Below, piece by piece: positions 41,071 through 48,271 of a stretch of 61,439 bases of DNA; the first letter of the stretch is position 1; each line of letters begins with the position of its first letter. The stretch covers positions 1-61,439 of the forward strand of contig JAFDVJ010000036.1 in NCBI GenBank assembly GCA_018269075.1. Reading direction: 5' to 3'. The translations under genes were made by a program, and so were the position numbers. A model generated the notes under the pieces. That model was given only the letters and a program-made list of their open reading frames with translations. It was not told the origin of the DNA and did no database searches. The stretch comes from Acidobacteriota bacterium. GTDB taxonomy: Bacteria; Acidobacteriota; Blastocatellia; Pyrinomonadales; Pyrinomonadaceae.

Positions 41071-42182
41071 TCCGCCTGCGCGAGTTCGTGAAAGCGGCGG
41101 CGGACGGAATTCAGGAGGACGAACGGCAGCGGATGCGCGTGCGTGCGGTTCGTCAGGAGAATGAAGACGCGTTCGGTTTCGGGTTCGATCCAGAGGCTCG
41201 TGCCGGTAAAGCCGAGATGGCCGAAGCTGTCTTTCGATAAAGCATCGGACGCCGTCGAATCGGGCGTCGCGGCCAGTTGAAAGGCCAGAGAGCGCGCTTC
41301 GTTGAGGCCGGGCGTCAGGTTCTCGCGAAAAAGCCGGCAGGTTTCGGGCTCGAACAAAATCGTCTCCGAGGCCAGAAACTGCTGCGCGATCCGAAAGACC
41401 TCGGCGGCGGTCGAAAAAAGCCCGGCGTGGCCCGTGACGCCTTTCATAAAGTAGCAATTCCCGTCGTGGACCTCGCCCCAAACCATCCGATTGCGGATTT
41501 CGGATTTCGGATTTCGGATTTGGTAGCCTTTTTCGGCGCAGGTGTTTTTTTCGAAGCGATTGCCGTTTTCGCTTGCGGCGATGCGCGGTTTGAGATTGGC
41601 CGGCGGGTTGTAGAACGTGTCTTTCAGGCCGAGCGGCGCGGCGATTTCGCGTTTGAGGATTTCGTTTAACGGTTTCGCGTAAATTTTTTCGAGCAGAAAG
41701 CCGAGCAGGAGAAAATTCAGGTCGCTGTAAACGACGGTCGAGCCGACCGGATTCGCGAGCGGCGCGGCGGCGATCGCTTCGATCACGGCGTTCGGGATTT
41801 CGGCTTCGGGATTCGTTATTAAATAGAACGGCAACCACGCCGTCAGGCCCGACGTATGCGTCAAAAGCCGGCGCACGGTGATCTCGCCTTTGTCGGAAGT
41901 CGCGAATTCCCCGAAATATTCGGCGATCGGATCGTCGAGGCGCAGCTCGCCCCGTTCGATCAGCTTCGCGCTGAGCAGGCCGGTCACGAGGACTTTCGTG
42001 ATGCTCGCGAGATCGTAGATCGTGTCGAGTCCGGCCTTGATCCGTTCGGGTTCGACGACGGCCAGACCGAGCGCGTCCGTGTAGACGATCTTTTTCTTTT
42101 CGCCGACCAGATAAACGCACGACGGAAAATCGTTTTCCGCGATGCGCGAGGCGAGAAATTCGTTGATGCGGTCGTTCTTCAT
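41043..42182 (-). CDS. Serine hydrolase of the beta-lactamase family
   Basis: About 379 residues from the ATG at 42182; the longer frame upstream runs through a GGAGCGCCGGC repeat and is not family-like. Class C beta-lactamase/DD-peptidase fold: SxxK as DLASITK, YxN as YSDLN, then GEVHDGN and the GHAGLFSTA block, LGFTGTSLWIEP in place of the KTG strand. No signal peptide, so it may be cytoplasmic or have an unrecognised export route. Two oddities: about 11 residues (QIRNPKSEIRN, near residue 221-231) are encoded by a heptamer array inside the gene, and the last seven residues (KVLSPQS) plus stop lie in another repeat. Substrate unknown. Confidence 0.88.
   Translation of the reverse strand: MKNDRINEFLASRIAENDFPSCVYLVGEKKKIVYTDALGLAVVEPERIKAGLDTIYDLASITKVLVTGLLSAKLIERGELRLDDPIAEYFGEFATSDKGEITVRRLLTHTSGLTAWLPFYLITNPEAEIPNAVIEAIAAAPLANPVGSTVVYSDLNFLLLGFLLEKIYAKPLNEILKREIAAPLGLKDTFYNPPANLKPRIAASENGNRFEKNTCAEKGYQIRNPKSEIRNRMVWGEVHDGNCYFMKGVTGHAGLFSTAAEVFRIAQQFLASETILFEPETCRLFRENLTPGLNEARSLAFQLAATPDSTASDALSKDSFGHLGFTGTSLWIEPETERVFILLTNRTHAHPLPFVLLNSVRRRFHELAQAELKVLSPQS
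41489..41522 (-). repeat. Heptamer array inside the hydrolase gene
   Basis: Four to five GATTTCG units (+ strand GATTGCGGATTTCGGATTTC) that keep the hydrolase frame open and encode NPKSE repeats in a loop before the GEVHD block. Confidence 0.9.
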
Positions 42183-42641
42183 TCTCTTTATCTTAACGCG
42201 AATTCGCCGGAGCGCCGGCATCGCGGCCGGCAAGGCGTTGGCAAAACGCACCAACGCCGCATTTCCCCGAAGATTATAGTGCGTGCCCGAACTATTCGGA
42301 AAATCATCGAAAGCCGGTTCGTTCGATCGCAAATTCTTCCGATCTTAAGCCCTCGGGGACGGCGACAGCGTCAAGCCCCGGGCGAAAACCCGGGAGGCGA
42401 TCGCCGAATACCGTTCAATAACAAGGGTTTTAACCTTCCCGGAAAGTAATACCGGCGCGGCGGTGTGACTTGACGGGAAAGCTAAAAACCTTGTTGTCGA
42501 ACGGTTTGAGATGCAAGGGCCCGGCCGGCGAACGGTGCATCGGCTGCATCGGACGCTACTGACCTCGTGCGCGGCTGTCGCCGCTTTTTCGGGTTTCGTC
42601 GAGAACGGATTACACAATTACTTTTACCGTCCCTCGCTTTC
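42183..42641. other. Gene-free stretch with interspersed repeats
   Basis: No gene supported. Contains one arm of the GGAGCGCCGGCATC family (42205-42240), a GGGGACGGCGACAGCG segment (about 42348-42430) that looks like another interspersed repeat, and the TGCATCGG/ACGCTACTGAC motif shared with 21837-21900. Confidence 0.6.
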
Positions 42642-42893
42642 GTCTACCCGAAAGTCGATTTCGTCTACCCGAAAGTCATTTTCGCCTACCCAAAAGTCAA
42701 TTTGGGGTACCCAAAAGTGACTTTCGTGTACCCGAAAGTCACTTTCGTCTAAGTAAAAGTCGATTTCGTCTACCCGAAAGTCAATTTTGGGTACGCAAAA
42801 GTCGCTTTCGTCCACGCAAAAGTCGCTTTCGTCTACCCAAAAGTCAATTTGGGGTACGCAAAAGTCAATTTGGGGTACGCAAAAGTTGCTTTC
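42642..42893. repeat. 21-bp minisatellite, 12 units
   Basis: Exactly twelve 21-bp units of two alternating flavours, GTCTACCCGAAAGTCGATTT(C) and GGGTACCCAAAAGTCAATTT(G), plus a degenerate thirteenth. Many units carry a dyad (CGAAAGTCACTTTCG). On the - strand a 95-residue frame (42624-42911, heptapeptide DFCVPQI/DFRVDES) is open 16 bp after the Gfo/Idh stop, without a ribosome-binding site; coding is doubtful. Confidence 0.95.
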
Positions 42894-42927
42894 GTCGAGG
42901 CAAAACCGCATTTATTCGCGGCCGAAC

Positions 42928-43926
42928 TCAGACGTTCAGGCGATTGCGGTGCTTTTCGATCCGGTCCAGAACGCCTAAGGCGAGCGCGAGCGCGCGGCGG
43001 CCGTCGTGGGCGTTGATCGGCGGCGCGTCGTCGCGTTCGATGCAGCCGAGAAAGGCGACGAGCTCGGCGCGCAATGGTTCGACGTCGTCGATTTCGAGCC
43101 GGTTGATCGAGATTCCCAAAAGCGGATGCAGCGCGTTCGGTGCCAATGAAGTCAGAGACGCGAATTTCGTCGCGTAATCCAGCACGACGTAGGAATTCGT
43201 TTGATAAAACCGCGTCTTTCTGATCTTTTCGGTGCCGATCCGCGAGGCCGTGATGTTCGCGACCGCGCCGTTCTCGAACTCGATCCGCGCATTGGCGGCG
43301 TCGACCTTGTCCGAGATCACCGGAATGCCGACCGCGCGAATCTCGGAGACGGCGACGTTTTCGCCGACGAGCCATTGAATCGCGTCGAGGTCGTGGATCA
43401 TCACGTCGAGGACGACGTCGACGTCCAGAGACCGGTTCGGGAACGGCGAAACGCGGTGAATCTCGAAGTAGAGCGGATTATTGACGTGCGGGCGCAGCGC
43501 GACCATCGCCGGATTGAAGCGTTCGAGATGCCCGACCATCAATTTCGCGCCCGTCGCCTGCGCGGCGGCGATCATTCGGTCGGTTTCTTCCAAAGTGCGG
43601 GCGATCGGCTTTTCGACGAGCACGTCGACGCCGCGTTCGAGAAAGGCGCAGGCGATCTCGGCGTGGGTTTCGGTCGGCGTGACGATCGAAACGGCGTCGG
43701 TTTTGTCCAACAGCTCGCGCCAGTCGGTAAAATGCGCGCAGCCGTTCTTTTCGGCGATGGCCCGCGCCTGTTTTTCGTCGACGTCGCAGACGCCGACGAA
43801 CGTGCCCGCGCCCTCGCGGGCGAGCTCCGCGTAATTGCGGGCGTGATGCTGGCCCAGCGAGCCGACGCCGACGACGGCCGTCCGGAGATTTTTGATGTCG
43901 GATTTCGGATTATCAACTTCTTCCAT
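42928..43926 (-). CDS. Gfo/Idh/MocA family oxidoreductase
   Basis: 332 residues, NAD(P)-dependent sugar dehydrogenase type. Nucleotide fold RTAVVGVGSLGQHHARNY at about 15-32, acidic strand end VGVCDVD, EKPIARTLEE with the catalytic Lys near 108, and the second domain HLERFNPAMVALRPH, VMIHDLDAIQWLVG (catalytic His/Asp region) and IPVISDKVDAANARIEFENG. Many members in Gram-negatives act on UDP-sugars or in lipid A and polysaccharide synthesis; here the divergent neighbour is a lipid-linked sugar or aminoarabinose-type transferase, which fits. Residues 5-13 (DNPKSDIKN) are encoded by a partial heptamer array (about 43897-43915). A start closer to the VVGVG strand is not available as ATG. Confidence 0.9.
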   Translation of the reverse strand: MEEVDNPKSDIKNLRTAVVGVGSLGQHHARNYAELAREGAGTFVGVCDVDEKQARAIAEKNGCAHFTDWRELLDKTDAVSIVTPTETHAEIACAFLERGVDVLVEKPIARTLEETDRMIAAAQATGAKLMVGHLERFNPAMVALRPHVNNPLYFEIHRVSPFPNRSLDVDVVLDVMIHDLDAIQWLVGENVAVSEIRAVGIPVISDKVDAANARIEFENGAVANITASRIGTEKIRKTRFYQTNSYVVLDYATKFASLTSLAPNALHPLLGISINRLEIDDVEPLRAELVAFLGCIERDDAPPINAHDGRRALALALGVLDRIEKHRNRLNV

Positions 43927-43974
43927 AATTGATTGTCAAAGCTATTTCAGCGATACTTTACATTTTCATAGAAG

Positions 43975-45516
43975 ATGCCGGAAAACACAAAAACCAGTGA
44001 CGGAAAACCGCGGGCGAATCTCGTCTGGATCGCGTTTGCGCTGATCATCGTCGTCGTTTACTTTACCGGCCTGACGATTCCGCTCGTCGGGCCCGACGAA
44101 CCGCGCTACGCCCAGGTCGCGCGCGAGATGTTCCTGCGCGGCGACTGGGTCACGCCGACGCTCGGCGGCTTTGACTGGTTCGAAAAACCGGCGCTGCTCT
44201 ACTGGCTCGAGATCGTCTCTTATAAAATCTTCGGCGTCTCGGAATTCGCCGCCCGCTGCGGCTCCGCGATCTTCGGTTTGCTCACCGCTTTCTCGCTTTG
44301 GATCATCGGCAAAGCCGCGACGGGCGAGAAAACGGCGAACGACTTTCCGAACTGGCTCGCCGTCGTCGCCGCGTCGTCGATCGGGCTGATCGTCTTCTCG
44401 CGCGGGGCGAGCTTCGACATCATTCTGACTTTTCCGGTGACGGCCGCGCTGACCGCGTTCTTTATTTTCGACCGCCGCGTCGAGCAGGGCAGCGCCGGGA
44501 AAAACGCGTTCGCCCCGTATCCGCCGCTTTTCTTTTTCTATTTCTTCGTCGGCGTCGCGCTGATCGCGAAAGGATTGGTCGGGATCGTCTTCCCGTTCGC
44601 GATCGTCGGGCTCTATCACCTGCTCGCGCGCAGGATGCCGTCGAAAATGCTGATCGCGAGCCTTTTCTGGGGAACTGTTTTAAGCCTTCTGGTCGCCTCG
44701 GTCTGGTACTGGCCGATGTACCGCGCGAACGGCTGGAAGTTCATCGACGAATTCATCATCCAGCATCATTTCCAACGCTACACGTCGAACAAATACCAGC
44801 ATCCGCAGCCGTTTTATTTCTTTTTCTGGGTGCTCCCGCTGATGACGCTCCCGTGGCTTCCCTTCTTCCTCGCCGCGATCTGGCGCGCCGTCAAAGGAAT
44901 CTTCAAACGAAAAACCGAAACCGTTCAACCGGAAGATCTCCCCTTCTCCTCTTCTCCTCTTCTCCTCTTCTCAACGGCCTGGCTCCTCGTCCCGCTCGCG
45001 TTCTTCTCGCTGTCGGGTTCGAAACTGCCGGGCTACATTCTGCCCGCGCTGCCGGCGGCGCTCGTTTTGACGGCGACGGAAGTGTGGCGCTTCGCCGCGC
45101 GGAGCCAGACGCGCCGGATCGCGCTGCAGACGACGGCGTTTCTGATGCTCGCGGGCATCGTCGTCGCGGCGAAATTCTTTATCGCGCCGTTTCTGCACGA
45201 AGAGACGGTCAAACATCTGATCGACACCGCGAATTCGAAAGGTTATACAAGCGAAAAGATCCTCAATCTTCACACGCTCGCGCATTCGGCCGAGTTTTAC
45301 GGCGCGGGCCGCCTGCTCCGCGAGCCCGACGGCAAGCAGAAGCGTCTCTACGGCGTCTCGGAAGTGATCGCCGAGATGAAACAGGAAAACACCGATCAGA
45401 CGCTCGTTTTGATCCCGCTCGTCTATCTCAGCCAACTGACGAAAAGCGACCAGCTCGACGCGCAGGTGCTCGACGACAACGGCGATCTCGCGATCGTCCT
45501 CGTGCGGCTTAAATAA
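43975..45516 (+). CDS. GT-C glycosyltransferase (ArnT/PMT family)
   Basis: 513 residues, about ten to twelve membrane helices. The first luminal loop has the GT-C acidic motif GPDEPRYAQVAREMFLRGDW with the DE pair, then TPTLGGFDWFEKPALLYWLE, all typical of ArnT-like transferases. Helices include FALIIVVVYFTGLTIPL and FFFYFFVGVALIAKGLVGIV; a Pro-rich loop RANGWKFIDEFIIQHHFQRY follows, with SGSKLPGYILPALPAALV in the middle. A soluble C-terminal part (about 410-513) faces the periplasm. It would transfer a sugar from a lipid carrier to lipid A, protein or another acceptor. Divergent from the Gfo/Idh gene with 48 bp between the starts. Confidence 0.92.
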   Translation: MPENTKTSDGKPRANLVWIAFALIIVVVYFTGLTIPLVGPDEPRYAQVAREMFLRGDWVTPTLGGFDWFEKPALLYWLEIVSYKIFGVSEFAARCGSAIFGLLTAFSLWIIGKAATGEKTANDFPNWLAVVAASSIGLIVFSRGASFDIILTFPVTAALTAFFIFDRRVEQGSAGKNAFAPYPPLFFFYFFVGVALIAKGLVGIVFPFAIVGLYHLLARRMPSKMLIASLFWGTVLSLLVASVWYWPMYRANGWKFIDEFIIQHHFQRYTSNKYQHPQPFYFFFWVLPLMTLPWLPFFLAAIWRAVKGIFKRKTETVQPEDLPFSSSPLLLFSTAWLLVPLAFFSLSGSKLPGYILPALPAALVLTATEVWRFAARSQTRRIALQTTAFLMLAGIVVAAKFFIAPFLHEETVKHLIDTANSKGYTSEKILNLHTLAHSAEFYGAGRLLREPDGKQKRLYGVSEVIAEMKQENTDQTLVLIPLVYLSQLTKSDQLDAQVLDDNGDLAIVLVRLK

Positions 45517-45538
45517 TCCCGGAAATGGATGGCCTGGG

Positions 45539-45697
45539 TTTAACGCGAAGGCGCGAAGGCGCGAAGACGCAAAGATTTGAAGGGCGGCGTTTCGACGGCG
45601 AACGGCTTTCGCCGGCGGCGCGGCCTTTTCGCCGATCGGATTCCCCCGAAAATTTCCCTTTGCGGCTTCGCGCCTTCGCGCCTCCGCGTTAAAAATC
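45539..45697. repeat. GCGAAGGC octamer word hairpin
   Basis: TTTAACGCGAAGGCGCGAAG (45539-45574) and the complement CGCGCCTTCGCGCCTCCGCG region (45660-45697) enclose 85 nt. Same word family as in the btuC-btuD gap. The right arm ends about 30 bp before the sigma factor stop. Confidence 0.85.
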
Positions 45698-45729
45698 CCG
45701 CTCCCGCCCGGCCGAATCGCTTCTTCCCG

Positions 45730-46278
45730 TCAGGCGAGCTCGTTTTTGAGCCACGCTTTGGCGAGATTCCAGTCGAGCCGGACGGTCGCGTTCGAGACGC
45801 CGAGAATTTCGGCCGTTTCGTCGATCGAAAGACCGCTGAAATAACGCAGTTCGACGACCTTCGCCTGTCGCGGGTCGAGCCGCGCGAGCCGGTCGAGCGC
45901 CTCGTCGAGCGCCAGCAGATCGACGTTCCGCTCTTTCGACGAGATCGGCAGCGCTTCGTCGAGCGGCAGATTTTCCAGCGCGCCGCCGCGCTTTTCGCGC
46001 TTTCGCTCGCGCGCGTGATCGACGAGGATCCGCCGCATCGCGGTCGACGCGATCGCGAAAAAATGGCTGCGGTTCTGCCATTCGATCGCGTTGACGCCGA
46101 GCATCTTGATGTACGCCTCGTGAATCAGCGCCGTCGTCTGCAAAGTGTGGCCCGGCCGTTCCTTTTTCAGATAGCGCGAGGCCTGCCGGCGCAGCTCGTC
46201 GTAAACGAGCGGCATCAGTTCGTCGAGCGCGCGCGGGTCGCCCTCGCCCCATTCCTTCAATAACTGCGTGATCTGCAC
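45730..46278 (-). CDS. ECF-type RNA polymerase sigma factor
   Basis: About 182 residues from the GTG at 46278 (VQITQLLKEWGEGD); a TTG six codons upstream is open but would add residues absent from the family. Region 2: LMPLVYDELRRQASRYLKKE, TTALIHEAYIKML, then HFFAIASTAMRRILVDHARE (promoter melting). Region 4: LARLDPRQAKVVELRYFSGL, IDETAEILGVSNATVRLDW with the helix-turn-helix. This is the type found next to Ser/Thr kinases in Acidobacteriota and Planctomycetota, here a kinase at 48272. No anti-sigma gene is adjacent. Target genes unknown. Confidence 0.93.
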   Translation of the reverse strand: MQITQLLKEWGEGDPRALDELMPLVYDELRRQASRYLKKERPGHTLQTTALIHEAYIKMLGVNAIEWQNRSHFFAIASTAMRRILVDHARERKREKRGGALENLPLDEALPISSKERNVDLLALDEALDRLARLDPRQAKVVELRYFSGLSIDETAEILGVSNATVRLDWNLAKAWLKNELA

Positions 46279-46483
46279 GCGGAAATAATAACACAAAAAC
46301 CATTTTTCGCGCTTTTTCCGCCCCCGCCGCGAATTCTTCGAAAAAAAATTTAGCGATTTTGAACCGCGCTGTCGCTTTTATTTTTGAAACCCGAATATTT
46401 ATCGAACCAGCGGCTTTATTTCGAGGAAATTTGAAAAACGACCGGGCCGCCGGAACGGTTCGGCGGAAAAGAGGAGAAACACG

Positions 46484-47410
46484 ATGAAAATACTGAAAAA
46501 TCTTTATTCGAACAGCGGAATTTTAGCTTTCATACTGACGATCTTCGCGGTGCTCGGCTGCAGCATCGGGTTCGGCGACCAGAAACCCGACAAACCCGCG
46601 AGCCCCGCGACCGACAAACGCTCGTCGGCGCTTTCGACCGACGACGCCTCGGCGATCAAGAAAGCGACGACGACCTCGAAGAAATCGAACGCGGCGAGCG
46701 AAAACTCGGACAACGGCGATTTCGTTCCCGTCTACGCCGAGCTCCAGAATGAAAAATACGCCGCCTTCAACGAGCGCTTCAAACAGCAGAAAGTGGTCGA
46801 GGGCATCACCGACGCGCTCAACCAGTCGTTCGCGCTGCCGGCCGACGTGCAGATCACGTTCCGCGACTGCGGCGTCGCCAACGCGTGGTACCAGCCGCAG
46901 ACCAAGACGATCACGTTCTGCTACGAGTTTATGGAGCTTTTCTACACGAAGGCGATCGAGATGGGCAAGTCCGAGGACGAAGCGAACCGGATTATGATCG
47001 GCGCGACGCTCTTTTTCTTCTTTCACGAGCTCGGGCATTGTCTGGTCGACGTTTACGAGCTGCCGGCGACGGGCCGCGAGGAAGACGCGGTCGATCAGCT
47101 CTCGATGCTGATTCTGATGGAAACGATGGACGAGGACGGCCAGTATTCGGCGGCTTCGGGAGCGATCATCTTCAAGGCGCTCGCCGAAAACGAGGAGGCG
47201 TCCGAGCGAACGTTTTCCAACGAGCACAGCCTCAGCAGCCAGCGCTTCTACAATCTCGTCTGCTGGATGTACGGGAAAGACCCGAACCAGTTCGGCTCGC
47301 TCGTCACCGACGGCACGCTGCCCGAACAGCGCGCCGGCCGCTGCCCGGACGAATACCAGAAAATGTCGAAGGCGTGGGAAAAACTGATCACGCCGTGGAT
47401 CAAGAAATAA
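46484..47410 (+). CDS. Lipoprotein metallopeptidase, DUF4344-like
   Basis: 308 residues, ATG with GAGGAG before it. Lipoprotein signal with lipobox AVLGC (Cys near 26) and a Lys/Ser/Thr-rich linker to about 75. The catalytic zone has the zinc motif HELGH (FFFFHELGHCLVDVYELP) with the downstream acidic GREEDAVDQ as third ligand candidate. Other blocks: ITFRDCGVANAWYQPQT, TITFCYEFMELFY. Two Cys pairs may form disulfides. It resembles the DUF4344 metallopeptidases. Likely faces the periplasm. It is 24 bp from a second lipoprotein gene, probably co-transcribed. Confidence 0.88.
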   Translation: MKILKNLYSNSGILAFILTIFAVLGCSIGFGDQKPDKPASPATDKRSSALSTDDASAIKKATTTSKKSNAASENSDNGDFVPVYAELQNEKYAAFNERFKQQKVVEGITDALNQSFALPADVQITFRDCGVANAWYQPQTKTITFCYEFMELFYTKAIEMGKSEDEANRIMIGATLFFFFHELGHCLVDVYELPATGREEDAVDQLSMLILMETMDEDGQYSAASGAIIFKALAENEEASERTFSNEHSLSSQRFYNLVCWMYGKDPNQFGSLVTDGTLPEQRAGRCPDEYQKMSKAWEKLITPWIKK

Positions 47411-47434
47411 TCGAATAGAAAGGAGAACGGGAAA

Positions 47435-48196
47435 ATGAAGAGATGGTGGTGGTTAACGACGACGATTTTGCTGGCCGGCGTATTGTTTTCGGCCTGCACG
47501 CTGAAATTCGGCGACGCTCCGGGGACGACGGCCGAGAAACCGAAGACGGATAAGTCGGAAAAGCCGGACAAGACCGAAAAAACCGATGTGACCGAGAAGA
47601 AAACCGCGAAAAGCGACGAGGAGCTGATCGCGCGGGAAAAGGAAACCGCGCCCGACGCCCGCTCGAACGCGCTCAACGGCTCCGACCGGCCGGCCGGCGA
47701 ATCGAACTCCGTTTCGAACGCGCTCGGAACCGACCGGACGGCGGCCTCGTCCGGGCAGTGGCTCTACGTTTACGACAGCCGCAAGGGCTACGGGTTTTAC
47801 GTGCCCGACGGCACGACCGGCGACTGGGGCAAGACCGGCGGCGTCGACACCTTCGCGGGCTTTACGCCGAACAAGGTCGGGATCTACGTGTTCGCGTGGA
47901 AGGACCGCAGCGCGACCCGCGAAACGCTGCTCAACAGCGCGCAGTCGATCCTCGAAGGGATGGGCGAGACGATCAAGACCGGCAACGTCATCGGTTCGAG
48001 CGACAATTACGTCGTCGTCGAAGCGACCTCGGTCGACCGGCAGGGCGTCAACTCGAAGATGCGCGTCCTCGTCGGCACCGACGTCACCGACAAATACGTG
48101 ATGATCGTCGGCTGCGACGAAAAGGAGTTCGACCGGAAAAAGGAAACCGTCGACGCGATCTGGGGCAGCTTCGAGATGTGGAGCGGCCGCAGTTAG
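47435..48196 (+). CDS. Lipoprotein of unknown function
   Basis: 253 residues, AAGGAG before the ATG. Signal MKRWWWLTTTILLAGVLFSAC with lipobox LFSAC. A long charged linker (Lys/Glu/Asp/Thr, about 30-100: KSEKPDKTEKTDVTEKK) leads to a beta-rich domain: WLYVYDSRKGYGFYVPDG, VGIYVFAWKDRS, a helix, then NYVVVEATSVDRQG, MRVLVGTDVTDKYVMIVGC. No family recognised. The linker would let the domain reach across the periplasm or peptidoglycan. Follows the metallopeptidase lipoprotein in what looks like one operon with the kinase gene 75 bp downstream. Confidence 0.75.
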   Translation: MKRWWWLTTTILLAGVLFSACTLKFGDAPGTTAEKPKTDKSEKPDKTEKTDVTEKKTAKSDEELIAREKETAPDARSNALNGSDRPAGESNSVSNALGTDRTAASSGQWLYVYDSRKGYGFYVPDGTTGDWGKTGGVDTFAGFTPNKVGIYVFAWKDRSATRETLLNSAQSILEGMGETIKTGNVIGSSDNYVVVEATSVDRQGVNSKMRVLVGTDVTDKYVMIVGCDEKEFDRKKETVDAIWGSFEMWSGRS

Positions 48197-48271
48197 CCCG
48201 CGGAAAAAACGCGGCGCCGCGGCGGTCTTTCCCGAAAACGCTTTTCGGTTTATGATGACAGAAAAAACCCG

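Noticed and set aside
42642..42893. CRISPR array
   Set aside because: Direct tandem repeat without unique spacers and with drifting units.
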